Below are positions 17,300 to 25,249 of a stretch of DNA of 64,000 bases, one piece after another. A program made the position numbers and the translations under genes. Positions within the stretch are counted from its first letter, which is position 1, and each line of letters opens with the position of its first letter. The stretch covers positions 3,113-67,112 of the forward strand of contig JAZQFN010000087.1 in the NCBI GenBank assembly GCA_045539515.1, in the 5' to 3' direction. The notes below the pieces were generated by a model, which saw nothing but the letters and a program-made list of their open reading frames with translations, did no database searches and had not been told where the DNA came from. This stretch comes from RGIG8748 sp045539515. GTDB taxonomy: Bacteria; Bacillota; Clostridia; UMGS1810.

Positions 17300-18910
17300 T
17301 TATTTACCCAGCACATTCTTTACTGCAAGATAGTTGTTTGTAAGTATACAGTCTATACCCATATCAAGATATTTTTGTATTTCTTGGGGCTCATCGCAGT
17401 AGAAAAGATTGCACAAAATACCGTTATCGTGCGCCTTCTCTATAAGTCCGGGCAAAAGCTTTGTGTGGAAAAGCTGTGCCTTTTGACATCCGCACTCTAT
17501 GGCTCTGTCCACAATAGTGGTGGGGTTGTCGCCATTCTCTCCCATACAGCGTGCTATATCCGGGCAAAGCTCACTTAATTTTTTGTGAAGCTTTGTACTT
17601 ACCGTCATAAAATACACATAGTTTGCACAGTCATACTTACGGATGGTGTTTATCATATCCATAAGCTCTTCATCGGAATAAATCTCGTCAACTCCGCGGT
17701 ATTCCATCTGTGTTTTAATGTGAATATTCATTACCGTGTGGCAGGCGAATTTTTTAAGTATATCTTCAAGAGTAAGAATTGAAAGGCCTTTGAAATCCTC
17801 GGAGAAGTGAGAGCCGAAGTCCAGCTTTTTAAGCTCATCCAGGGTATACTCCCACACATTTCCGTGACCGTTTGAAACACGGTCAAGGGAATTGTCGTGA
17901 ATGGAAACCCATTTGCCGTCCTTGGTTGTCCAAAGGTCAAACTCAATTTCCTCCGCACCCAGGGCAACTGCCGCACCAAAGGCGGGGAGGCTATTTTCCG
18001 GTGCTACCTTGCTGAAGCCGCGGTGTGCGCATATTCTTGGATAAGGCATCCACCTGTCGTCATTTACAATGGCACTTCCGCCGGGGCGGTACTGCCAGGG
18101 CTTTCTGCCGTATTCTATGTATTCATAATGAGAAGCATCGGGGTTGCCGTAGCCTGCAGGCTTATAGTACTTGTCTTTGGGGTCAAATTCTGCTGTAGCC
18201 ATGCCGAACTTTCCGCCCATATTGGCAAGAACCCTGCCGGTGGGGTGAACTATCATACTTGCACCGCATATGGTGGAAGCCTCATCAAAGCTTACGGAGG
18301 AACGTATTACATAAGCATTGGTGTTGTAGGCAAGAAAACGGCACATGGTTTCTATGGCATCATGGCTGTCACTTCTCTGGAGAGAACAGCCTATGATAAT
18401 GTCCACATTGTTTCTTGCAATATTGGCAAACGCCTCGTAGAAATAAAAGTCGTAGCAGGTAAGAAAGCCGTATCTTAAGCCTTCGATTTCTATAACATAA
18501 GGCTCGGAAGGTTCAAATGTATACGCCGAGTCAAGGCTCAAGGTTTCAAGCTCCAGGGGTGGAAGGTGCTTTTTAAAATATTTACCCACAAGCTCACCCT
18601 TGCGGTCAAAAGCATAGGTGGTGTTGCGGTAATTATCCCCTATAGGGCAAAGAGCATTTACAAACACAAGGGAATTGCAACGGATTGCAGTTTCCTTGCA
18701 TTTATTTAAAAGCACATCTATATACTTTTTGTGATAGTACAAAGTTTCCTCAAGATTGGTGGTGGCACAGGGCACATCACTGTACTCGGGAAGCACTATA
18801 ATATCCATGCTTTCGTCACATTCTGCAAGCTTATTTAATTTATAGTTAAAATACTCCTGGGAAAGAGATAAATCTCTTGAATATGGTGGCTGAATAACAC
18901 AGGCTTTCAT
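17300..18910 (-). CDS. nitrilase-type amidase fused to glycerophosphodiester phosphodiesterase
   Basis: 536 residues with two enzymes in one chain. N-terminal half (about 1-275) is a carbon-nitrogen hydrolase with the Glu-Lys-Cys triad in VLPEYSD, KYFKKHLPP and GFLTCYDFYF. C-terminal half (about 290-536) is a GDPD barrel: ICAHRGFSKVAPENSLPAF, EIEFDLWTTKDGKWVSIHD and HIKTQ hold the catalytic His pair and metal-binding Glu/Asp. It could cleave an amide and a phosphodiester of the same substrate, such as a modified glycerophospholipid head group; that is inference. The longest frame starts at 18943, but this lies before the predicted transcription start, and the ATG at 18910 has an AGGAAG site, so the shorter form is called. 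Confidence 0.85.
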   Translation of the reverse strand: MKACVIQPPYSRDLSLSQEYFNYKLNKLAECDESMDIIVLPEYSDVPCATTNLEETLYYHKKYIDVLLNKCKETAIRCNSLVFVNALCPIGDNYRNTTYAFDRKGELVGKYFKKHLPPLELETLSLDSAYTFEPSEPYVIEIEGLRYGFLTCYDFYFYEAFANIARNNVDIIIGCSLQRSDSHDAIETMCRFLAYNTNAYVIRSSVSFDEASTICGASMIVHPTGRVLANMGGKFGMATAEFDPKDKYYKPAGYGNPDASHYEYIEYGRKPWQYRPGGSAIVNDDRWMPYPRICAHRGFSKVAPENSLPAFGAAVALGAEEIEFDLWTTKDGKWVSIHDNSLDRVSNGHGNVWEYTLDELKKLDFGSHFSEDFKGLSILTLEDILKKFACHTVMNIHIKTQMEYRGVDEIYSDEELMDMINTIRKYDCANYVYFMTVSTKLHKKLSELCPDIARCMGENGDNPTTIVDRAIECGCQKAQLFHTKLLPGLIEKAHDNGILCNLFYCDEPQEIQKYLDMGIDCILTNNYLAVKNVLGK

Positions 18911-18941
18911 TGAAATCTTCCTTTCGTGGTTTTCTTCCACC

Positions 18942-18970
18942 ATTATACAGCAAAAAGAAGTTTTTGTAAA
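18942..18970 (-). promoter_or_regulatory. promoter of the nitrilase-GDPD/amidohydrolase unit
   Basis: Minus-strand TTTACA, 17 bases, perfect TATAAT. Transcription would start near 18935, which excludes the upstream start codon at 18943. Confidence 0.75.
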
Positions 18971-18971
18971 T

Positions 18972-19010
18972 AAAAAACAGCAGAAAGTATCAAAATCTTT
19001 CTGCTGTTTT
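18972..19010 (-). terminator. terminator of the DUF4838 gene pair
   Basis: AAACAGCAGAAAG and CTTTCTGCTGTTT form a 13-bp stem with a nine-base loop and a T run on the minus strand. Confidence 0.85.
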
Positions 19011-19016
19011 TATGAG

Positions 19017-20759
19017 TTATTTTACAAGATAATATACCGTATATTTGCCATCGCGATTTCTGGCAAAAGGTTCTCTCTTCATGAAGTCAAAAGAAAGTGA
19101 AAGGTCTATTCTTTCCATAATCTCCGTGAGCTTAAATTCCTTTACCTTAAGTGCAAAGGAGTCGGTCTCTTTTGCTCTGATGTCATTGTCGCTAGTTCGT
19201 GTAATACGGACATATTCCATGGCAAGGCGTTCTCTTTGGATACGTTTTTTTACTTCGCCGCTTTCGGCTTTTTCCGCCATGTCAAAAAGTTCCAGAGATT
19301 TTGCCACAAGTTCGTCTGTAATATACTCGCTGTCGGGAAAATCATAGAGGGTCATGGTGCTATTTGAAACCGCACCTGAAATAAGGTCTATATATTCCTT
19401 TATATACTTTCCGCCCTCGCCGTATACACCTTGAGTAAACTCATCTATAAGAGTTCTGACATCGGTGTCCGGATTCCAAAAGAGCTTTGACATAACATAT
19501 ATTTTGAGGTCGTCCAACGATGCTCCGGCTCCGTAGGAAAAGTTACCCTGCTGAAGAACACCCTTTACACCCATATCCCGATACATTTTTATGTTTTTTT
19601 CGAGCTGATAGAAAATGGGGAAAGGTTGGAGATAGTTAGCAAAGTTTACGGCGTAATCCCACACATAAAGTCTGTCGGTAACAGCGCCCCATTCCTTTAT
19701 ACTTTGCAAAAACTCTGCTGTTTTGCTGCTTGGCTTAAGCTTGGCAGTTTCTTCAAAGGCTCTGCCCCACTCACACTCTATATTTGCAAGGCGGACAATG
19801 ACGTTTTTGTGTGGTTTAACATATTTAGGTACCTTGCGTGAATATGTAAAAGCAAAGGTGTGTATAAGCACATCGGGGTATTTTTCGGTAACCCTTTGGC
19901 AAACTTTGTTTACAAAACGGATTACGCTTCCTGCAGGAGAACCTTCGTATTCATCAATGGCTCTACACTCCGGGCAGGTGCAATAGTGAGGAGTTTCTGT
20001 TACCTCGTCGTTTTGTGCCACAGAAAACACCCGACAATGGGGATTTTGTTCTATCCACTCAAAGACCTGATTAGTGGCTATATCCAACACATCGGGGTTA
20101 GACAGGCACAGCTGAATGGGCACTCTTTTGCCATCCACAAGAGAATAGTATTCAGGATGTGTTTCCAGATATTTTCGCGGTGGCACCAGGTCATTAAACG
20201 AATGATGACAGTTGTAGAATTTCAGGTTTCCTCCCTTGGCCCTCGAAGAATCAGTAAGGGTGGAATTGAGCTTTGCCTTGGCGGCAAATTCCCCATTAAA
20301 GGCATTGCGAAAATATGCATCTCTGTACTCAAAAGCGGGAAACTCGCGTATGTAAACTTCACGGAGGGCAAGACTTTCTACCCTGTCCACCTTTTCCACA
20401 TCTTTGGTAAACGCTCTGAAACCAAAGTATTTTTCAAGGAAAGTATACACTCCGTAGAGAGTACCTCTGGAGGTTTTGCCTGCGATGAGGATGTCCTCGC
20501 CAACGGATTTTATAACAAATCCTTCCTCACCGATTCCACCAAGCTCATCTTCCGAGAGAAACACATTTCTTGTGCCGTTCCCAACCAGTAGTTCCTTGCC
20601 GCGTTTTTCGCAACGCTCTGCAAAATAGGGCAAAAGCACATCGGTACTTTGATATATATACTTTTGAAGTTCGGAGGCGGCATAGCGCTCACATTCATCA
20701 GAAAATTCCGAACCTGCTATGTAATAGTCGCTGCTTCCGTTTACAATAATTTCGTGCAT
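19017..20759 (-). CDS. DUF4838 protein (glucuronidase-like N-domain), copy 1
   Basis: 580 residues. The first 110 residues match the alpha-glucuronidase/hexosaminidase-like N-terminal fold (CERYAASELQKYIYQSTDVLLP, RGTLYGVYTFLEKYFGFRAFT). The middle is a TIM-barrel-like DUF4838 domain with the family's cysteine cluster CTCPEC (near HYCTCPECRAIDEYEG) and VIVRLANIECEWGRAFEE. It is expected to act on glycans, but no catalytic acid pair can be assigned by eye. Start: the reading frame opens at 20831, but GGAGGTG is placed 9 bases before the ATG at 20759 (only 3 before 20765), so 20759 is used. It follows a homologous gene on the same strand; no signal peptide is visible, so it is probably cytosolic. 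Confidence 0.82.
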   Translation of the reverse strand: MHEIIVNGSSDYYIAGSEFSDECERYAASELQKYIYQSTDVLLPYFAERCEKRGKELLVGNGTRNVFLSEDELGGIGEEGFVIKSVGEDILIAGKTSRGTLYGVYTFLEKYFGFRAFTKDVEKVDRVESLALREVYIREFPAFEYRDAYFRNAFNGEFAAKAKLNSTLTDSSRAKGGNLKFYNCHHSFNDLVPPRKYLETHPEYYSLVDGKRVPIQLCLSNPDVLDIATNQVFEWIEQNPHCRVFSVAQNDEVTETPHYCTCPECRAIDEYEGSPAGSVIRFVNKVCQRVTEKYPDVLIHTFAFTYSRKVPKYVKPHKNVIVRLANIECEWGRAFEETAKLKPSSKTAEFLQSIKEWGAVTDRLYVWDYAVNFANYLQPFPIFYQLEKNIKMYRDMGVKGVLQQGNFSYGAGASLDDLKIYVMSKLFWNPDTDVRTLIDEFTQGVYGEGGKYIKEYIDLISGAVSNSTMTLYDFPDSEYITDELVAKSLELFDMAEKAESGEVKKRIQRERLAMEYVRITRTSDNDIRAKETDSFALKVKEFKLTEIMERIDLSLSFDFMKREPFARNRDGKYTVYYLVK

Positions 20760-20787
20760 CTTCATGCACCTCCATAAATTCTGCTTT

Positions 20788-22695
20788 TTACTGTTCTTTT
20801 GCCATCTTAAGTCTTTCGTTATACTGTCCATTGAATGTTCTTACAAAATATGAAGCATCAAACACATCTTTAAATTCATACTCATATTTGTAAGCTGTAT
20901 CTATAATATTCTCTCCTATTTTTATGGCCTCGTCGGTGCCGTATTTAAGGACATATTCCACCATAAGAGAATATAGCTTATTGTAAAAGTCAAGCTTTTT
21001 CCAGTTTATTGCCAAATCGGATTTTAAGCCATCTTCGATTACCGGTCTGAAATTCTTAAGAATTCTTGAAGATTCTTCCTGCTTGGCCTTATATGTATCG
21101 TCATACTTATCTTCCCCGCGTATAAGCTTTGCATGGCTGTTTTCGGAAAGAGCGCTAAGATAATCTCTTACCTTCTCCCACTCTGCGCCAAACTCTGCTT
21201 TAAGCACATTTTCACAAACCTCGTCAAAGGAGGCTTCCTTGTTCCAGAGGGTTTCTGCAAGAATATTCATACCAAGGGATGTGGGGGTAAAGGCTCTGTG
21301 TACCTGACAGTTTACAAAGCCGTTTATCTTTATGCTTTCAAGATTTTTAATATCATCGGAAAGTATCTGTGCATGTTTGTATTGAGCAAAGTCGTAGTAG
21401 TGATCCCACATAAAATGATAGTCAAACACAAAGCTGTCACCGCTAAAATCCTTCTGCCAATCCCTTAAGTATTCAAGGGTATCTCCTATGCCGTGAGGAA
21501 ATTCCAGATTATTTAATACAAAGGGCTTCATTTCACCATGGGCATTGGCATCATAGGAACAGGAGTATGACCTGCCTATGGGAGCAAACATCATGGTGAA
21601 TCTGTCCTGATTTTGTATTTTGTTCTTTATGGGTTTCCACAAAAGGTCATAGTAGAGAAGGAACACAATCTTTGTATCTATTCCCTTTTCCGTAAGCTTT
21701 CTGTCAAGGTCGTTCAGCATCATTGCATAGTATTCCGAGGGAATGTTCTTTCTGCACTCGTCGCACTCGCAGTGATTGTTTGTGGCATCTGCAAGCCAGA
21801 AGTGAAGATACTTAACCTGTGGATGCTCCTCGCAATAGTTTACAATATTATCTGTTACCGAATCTCTTACATCCTGTCTTGAATAGCAAAGATTGGTAAA
21901 CAGCGGCGTCTTTGCAAACAGCTCTCTTTTGCCGTCAATCTTTGCCATAACGGACTTTTGCTCCTCGGTAGGCTCAATATCTGTGGGGTCAAAGGAGCTT
22001 CCTTCCATGCCGAAGGCTTCGCTTGTCCAGCCGTGGCCTACTGCATGGTACATAATATTTCTTTTGTCAAGCTCGTCCTCAAAGTCCTTTATTATAGCTT
22101 GGATTTCTCCGGTGGTAAGAGCCTTACTCTCTCTGTAGGGATTTGGCGAATTGTACCAACGGTCAAAGAAAGTTCTTGGCAAGCGGAACTGAACAAAATA
22201 CTCATTCATGGCAACCTTTGGCAGCCAGTCTGCCACATCGCAAAGTTCCTCCTGAAACACTCCCCCCTCTATACACATACCTCTGTGTCTGTAGGAAGCC
22301 TTTTCTAAAAGACTTACCTTGGAGCCGTCTATGGTCTTGGGGATAATCTCACCGTCTTTACCGGGTCGGATAAACTTAAATCCCTTTTCTTTTAAAAATT
22401 TATATACTGCAATAAGCACACTTCGGGAGTTGGTGCCGCTAATTAAGCCGGAGAAGTTTTCAACATCTATGCATATTGCATCATCCAACACTTTGTCGGA
22501 AACCTCCGGCATTACGGCAAGGTTTGTACCCAGAAACAATACACCTTCCGACGGTTCATACTTTTGAGTTGCCATGACGGGGATTTCTTCACAGATAACC
22601 ATTTTTAAATATCTTTGAAGCTCCTTTGCGGCAAACATAAGGGTCCTGTTTTCTTTGTCATTCAGGTTTAAAACGGGTTTGATTTTACAAAGCAT
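20788..22695 (-). CDS. DUF4838 protein (glucuronidase-like N-domain), copy 2
   Basis: 635 residues with the same plan as its downstream neighbour: N-terminal glucuronidase-like domain (TLMFAAKELQRYLKMVICEEIPVM, SVLIAVYKFLKEKGFKFIRPG), then the DUF4838 core with KYLHFWLADATNNHCECDECRK (CECDEC cluster) and TKIVFLLYYDLLWKP. A C-terminal helical region (about 510-635) contains ESSRILKNFRPVIEDGLKSD. It is clearly a paralogue of copy 1 but diverged. Start: GTG at 22707 overlaps its own ribosome-binding region, so the ATG at 22695 is preferred, moderately sure. A promoter overlaps the edge of the upstream CGATATG repeat element. Likely glycan processing, substrate unknown. Confidence 0.82.
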   Translation of the reverse strand: MLCKIKPVLNLNDKENRTLMFAAKELQRYLKMVICEEIPVMATQKYEPSEGVLFLGTNLAVMPEVSDKVLDDAICIDVENFSGLISGTNSRSVLIAVYKFLKEKGFKFIRPGKDGEIIPKTIDGSKVSLLEKASYRHRGMCIEGGVFQEELCDVADWLPKVAMNEYFVQFRLPRTFFDRWYNSPNPYRESKALTTGEIQAIIKDFEDELDKRNIMYHAVGHGWTSEAFGMEGSSFDPTDIEPTEEQKSVMAKIDGKRELFAKTPLFTNLCYSRQDVRDSVTDNIVNYCEEHPQVKYLHFWLADATNNHCECDECRKNIPSEYYAMMLNDLDRKLTEKGIDTKIVFLLYYDLLWKPIKNKIQNQDRFTMMFAPIGRSYSCSYDANAHGEMKPFVLNNLEFPHGIGDTLEYLRDWQKDFSGDSFVFDYHFMWDHYYDFAQYKHAQILSDDIKNLESIKINGFVNCQVHRAFTPTSLGMNILAETLWNKEASFDEVCENVLKAEFGAEWEKVRDYLSALSENSHAKLIRGEDKYDDTYKAKQEESSRILKNFRPVIEDGLKSDLAINWKKLDFYNKLYSLMVEYVLKYGTDEAIKIGENIIDTAYKYEYEFKDVFDASYFVRTFNGQYNERLKMAKEQ

Positions 22696-22723
22696 TAATA
22701 TCCACACCTTTTATAAAGTAATT

Positions 22724-22752
22724 ATAATAATGATAATATATATTTTTGTCGA
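22724..22752 (-). promoter_or_regulatory. possible promoter of the DUF4838 pair
   Basis: Minus-strand TCGACA, 17 bases, TATTAT. The -35 hexamer is formed by the edge of the CGATATG repeat element. Confidence 0.45.
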
Positions 22753-22945
22753 TATGCAATCTTCGATTGCCATATGTTTTTATTATCACAAAATCGATAT
22801 GTTTTCCCTTTGGTCAAAGTCGATATGATATAAATCTCGTTGCGTCAACAACATATCGAGCCGTAAGGCATATCGGGTGCGACAGCACATATCGAAAATC
22901 CCCCAAGAGATTTATATCGACGATTTCATCTCCGATGAAATCATT
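22748..22945. repeat. complex palindromic repeat element (CGATATG family)
   Basis: About 200 noncoding bases built from nested inverted repeats: CGATATG at 22750, 22795 and 22821, and its complement ATATCG at 22853, 22870, 22889 and 22914. A larger pair, CGATATGATATAAATCTC (22821-22838) against GAGATTTATATCG (22907-22919), encloses three ATATCG copies. Small hairpins CAATC/GATTG (22757-22769) and GATTTCATC/GATGAAATC (22922-22942) sit at either edge. The spacing and symmetry suggest a mobile, non-autonomous palindromic element rather than a gene regulator. It fills the 348-base gap between the nagB-like gene end and the DUF4838 gene. Confidence 0.75.
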
Positions 22946-22989
22946 ATAGCGTAAGCCATTTGGAAATTCAAGCCACAGTTTTTTATTTT

Positions 22990-23026
22990 TAAAAAGTGCT
23001 GTTTCTATGAAAAAAACAGCACTTTT
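22990..23026 (-). terminator. terminator of the NagB-like gene
   Basis: AAAAGTGCTGTTT pairs with AAACAGCACTTTT (nine-base loop); T-rich on the minus strand. Confidence 0.85.
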
Positions 23027-23043
23027 ACTCTCATTGGTATGTA

Positions 23044-23979
23044 TTAGTTACATTCGGCCACAAGGGGACCTGCAAGCTCTTTAAGATAGAAAAGCTTACC
23101 GGGAAGTGTGGGCATAAATGTAGATGTAATGTTCATATCGGGTCCGTAGTGAAGTGTGGTAAGGAAGCTCATGCCCTGCCAGCCCATGCCACGGCCAAGA
23201 GCACCGTCACATCCGCCGATTATGTAGTCTGCCTGGAGGAAAAGACCGGGTCCAATGGTATTGGCTCTGCAGGGTACTAAAGTTGTGCGGCTCTTAAAGC
23301 TTGTGATGGCATTCTGCTCTATGGTAAGAGGATGAAGCTTTGCGCCTATGCGATAGCAAGCTGACTTCCACTCTTCAACCGATGCATAGTCCTCTGCAAA
23401 CTGTGGCTCCCAGAAAGCAATATGGCACATTCTGCCTATGCCGAATACAAGCACCAGCTTTGCACCTTCCTCTTTAAGTGCTTTGATTTTATCGGGATAT
23501 GTGGGTAAGTTTTCCTTGGTGGCAAAGTTTCTCTGTGCTTCGGGAACAGTTTTATTAAGCTTATTAAAGAAAGCCTGCTTCATGCTGAATTCAAAGGAAG
23601 CGGGATTTGTACTGTCTAATGTATTGCCTTCGCCGTCTGCCCATTCATCCATGTTGAAGGTGTATACATGGGAGCAGTCCACATCCCATTCGTTGATGAA
23701 ATATGCCGCCCACTTGTACATGCCCATGGGTCCTACAGGAAGTATCATGGCAAGCTTTTCGCCTTTTTCAGCACTGAGCTTAATCTGCTGTGCAATTTCG
23801 TGACCCATAAGGGTGTCAAATTCATAGATATTTTCACATTCTATAGGGTTAAAATCCTTGTTCCAGAAATCTTCCCTCTTAACGCCCATGTCGCAGCATT
23901 TGTCAATTTTTTCCATATCCCAGCCCTTGGGATAAAAACCTTCTAAAAGGCTGCCTTTAACTGTTGATAAAAAATCCAT
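23044..23979 (-). CDS. NagB-like (glucosamine-6-phosphate deaminase family) protein with altered active site
   Basis: 311 residues of the NagB/RpiA-like fold, cytosolic. Family landmarks: TFNMDEW (Asp111, equivalent to the general-base Asp of NagB, normally FNMDEY) and GIGRMCHIAFWEP (180-192, normally GIGxDGHIAFNEP). In the second motif His186 and Glu191 are kept, but the catalytic Asp is Met184, the next Gly is Cys185 and the Asn is Trp190. It is also longer than NagB (about 240-270 residues), with an N-terminal extension of about 50 residues. It may therefore be an isomerase/deaminase for another amino sugar, or a non-catalytic relative. It heads a minus-strand region with PIG-L deacetylase, which fits an amino-sugar theme. 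Confidence 0.8.
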   Translation of the reverse strand: MDFLSTVKGSLLEGFYPKGWDMEKIDKCCDMGVKREDFWNKDFNPIECENIYEFDTLMGHEIAQQIKLSAEKGEKLAMILPVGPMGMYKWAAYFINEWDVDCSHVYTFNMDEWADGEGNTLDSTNPASFEFSMKQAFFNKLNKTVPEAQRNFATKENLPTYPDKIKALKEEGAKLVLVFGIGRMCHIAFWEPQFAEDYASVEEWKSACYRIGAKLHPLTIEQNAITSFKSRTTLVPCRANTIGPGLFLQADYIIGGCDGALGRGMGWQGMSFLTTLHYGPDMNITSTFMPTLPGKLFYLKELAGPLVAECN

Positions 23980-24030
23980 TTTTGATTTCTCCTTTTGATA
24001 TATTAATAATTTTATTAAACACTGATTAGT

Positions 24031-24100
24031 ATGTCATTCTGAACGCAGTGAAGAATCTTCTTTACAAAGGAGATTCCTCGGCTTCGCCTCGGAATGACAA
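24031..24100. repeat. dispersed palindromic repeat, copy 2 (facing pair)
   Basis: Two inward-facing copies: TGTCATTCTGAACGCAGTGA running on as AGAATCT (24032-24058), and AGATTCCTCGGCTTCGCCTC followed by GGAATGACA (24071-24099). Together they would form a long cruciform or hairpin. The region between the NagB-like and PIG-L genes (23980-24428) holds only repeats. Confidence 0.75.
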
Positions 24101-24149
24101 GATGATAGTGTCTGCGCTTTTTACATTCCGAGGAATAGAAAAAAAGATG

Positions 24150-24305
24150 CAGAATGTTCAAACTGCGCCCAAGCTTTGCTTGGGTTTGCCCGAAGGCGGT
24201 GGTGAGGTGCAACCACTTTAATAGCATTATTGCTGAATTTGGCGGAAGTACCACCTCATCCACCGCTTATGCGGTCCCCCTTCCCCTCCCAAGGGGAAGG
24301 CTTTT
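24150..24305. repeat. facing pair of CTTCCCC-type stem-loop repeats, no gene between them
   Basis: Left member reads CCCAAGCTTTGCTTGGG, then GGCGGTGGTGAGGTG; right member, on the minus strand, reads GCCTTCCCC, GGGGAAGG, ACCGC/GCGG stem, then GGATGAGGTGG. The two face each other across about 45 bases with no gene. The right copy has the same architecture as the two repeats that frame the DUF559 gene at 62.2-62.6 kb (hairpin of pyrimidine tract and purine tract, second hairpin, terminal purine tract). Confidence 0.65.
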
Positions 24306-24340
24306 TATATCTCACTGATAAATCCCTATTTATATTTCAC

Positions 24341-24400
24341 AAATCTGCCAAAGCGGATTTGCACCTTACTTCTTCACTATTCCATATTACTTATTACCTA
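24341..24400 (+). repeat. CACCTTAC...TTCACTATTCC repeat, copy 1
   Basis: A small palindrome (AAATCTGC against GCGGATTT) followed by ACCTTACTTCTTCACTATTC and an AT-rich TATTACTTATT tail. A second copy with a different palindrome lies at 38721-38777. Confidence 0.65.
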
Positions 24401-24427
24401 TTGACATTTGTCAACGACAAATGTCAA
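24401..24427. repeat. perfect 12-bp inverted repeat at the PIG-L gene end
   Basis: TTGACATTTGTC, loop AAC, GACAAATGTCAA, immediately after the PIG-L stop codon. Could act as a weak terminator or be the outer end of the adjacent repeat. Confidence 0.7.
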
Positions 24428-24428
24428 T

Positions 24429-25127
24429 TTACGGCAGTAAACGTTTGGGTAATACCTTAGGCCATACCAACTCCTGGGTAAATGCCTCCGCATAATCCAC
24501 TCCGCACTGAAGTCCGCGGAATTTTGAACAGGTACGCACAAAATCTGCAAAGTCTATATGGTCGTGATCCCTCATCCATTTGAGCTGACTTTCGTGACAT
24601 TCAAGCATCTGAAGTTTAAGCTCAATTTCGTCGGTGATATCCACATACTCTGTGGGGTTAAAATTCATACCTGCAAGATTATCCATATAGTATATAGGCA
24701 CTACCCTTGCCTTACCCTCCGCACCGTAGTGAGGAACGCTTGCACCGAAGGAAGCATCAAACACCAGTTTCTGCACAGCAAGATGGTCGGGCATATAGTC
24801 TGTGGGACTGTGGGTAATTATAAAATCAGGCTGAACCTTCTTGATAAGGGCAATTAGTTTATCCCTTTGCTCAATTGAGCATCCGTTAGGGAGTAAATCA
24901 CCCACATCCAAAGTGACAACCTCAATACTCGCAAGTGAACCTGCCTTCTTTGCCTCACCTATGCGCATAACTCTTAAATCCTCAGGGCTTATAATTTCGT
25001 GACCCATATTGCCGTTTGCCACATGGCATACTGTAACCTTATCGCCGCGCTTTACGCATTTAGCAAGAGTTCCGCTGCAGGATATTTCTATATCGTCGGG
25101 GTGTGCCCCTACAGCTAATACATTCAT
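24429..25127 (-). CDS. PIG-L/LmbE-family N-acetylsugar deacetylase
   Basis: 232 residues. The zinc-binding signature AHPDD is at residues 8-12 (VGAHPDDIEISCSGTLAKCVKRG), and the third zinc ligand is in the HSPTDYMPDHLAV segment (residues about 115-130, PDH). Members remove acetyl groups from GlcNAc-linked substrates, e.g. BshB in bacillithiol synthesis. The context of a NagB-like protein and sugar isomerases suggests an amino-sugar catabolic use rather than thiol synthesis. Cytosolic. It has a GGGAGG site before the ATG and is divergent from the AraC-type regulator, which may control it. Confidence 0.9.
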   Translation of the reverse strand: MNVLAVGAHPDDIEISCSGTLAKCVKRGDKVTVCHVANGNMGHEIISPEDLRVMRIGEAKKAGSLASIEVVTLDVGDLLPNGCSIEQRDKLIALIKKVQPDFIITHSPTDYMPDHLAVQKLVFDASFGASVPHYGAEGKARVVPIYYMDNLAGMNFNPTEYVDITDEIELKLQMLECHESQLKWMRDHDHIDFADFVRTCSKFRGLQCGVDYAEAFTQELVWPKVLPKRLLP

Positions 25128-25150
25128 ACTTTAAAACCTCCCTTAAAATA

Positions 25151-25179
25151 TTGACATTACTGTAATTTGATTATATAAT
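25151..25179 (+). promoter_or_regulatory. consensus promoter of the AraC-type regulator
   Basis: Perfect TTGACA, 17-base spacer, perfect TATAAT. The start of transcription would be near 25186, after the ATG at 25184, which supports the GTG start at 25250. Confidence 0.85.
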
Positions 25180-25249
25180 AGCTATGTCGTTTTGTATTTA
25201 TCAATTATTACTCAAGATTTATCATTTTGTCCGCAGAGGGGTGTTTGCT

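Noticed and set aside
18911..18943. N-terminal extension MVEENHERKIS of the nitrilase-GDPD protein
   Set aside because: Lies at or before the predicted transcription start, and the internal ATG has a better ribosome-binding site.
24015..24263. Minus-strand frame of 82 codons in the 24 kb intergenic region
   Set aside because: It is a translation of the palindromic repeats, with no ribosome-binding site and no protein-like composition.
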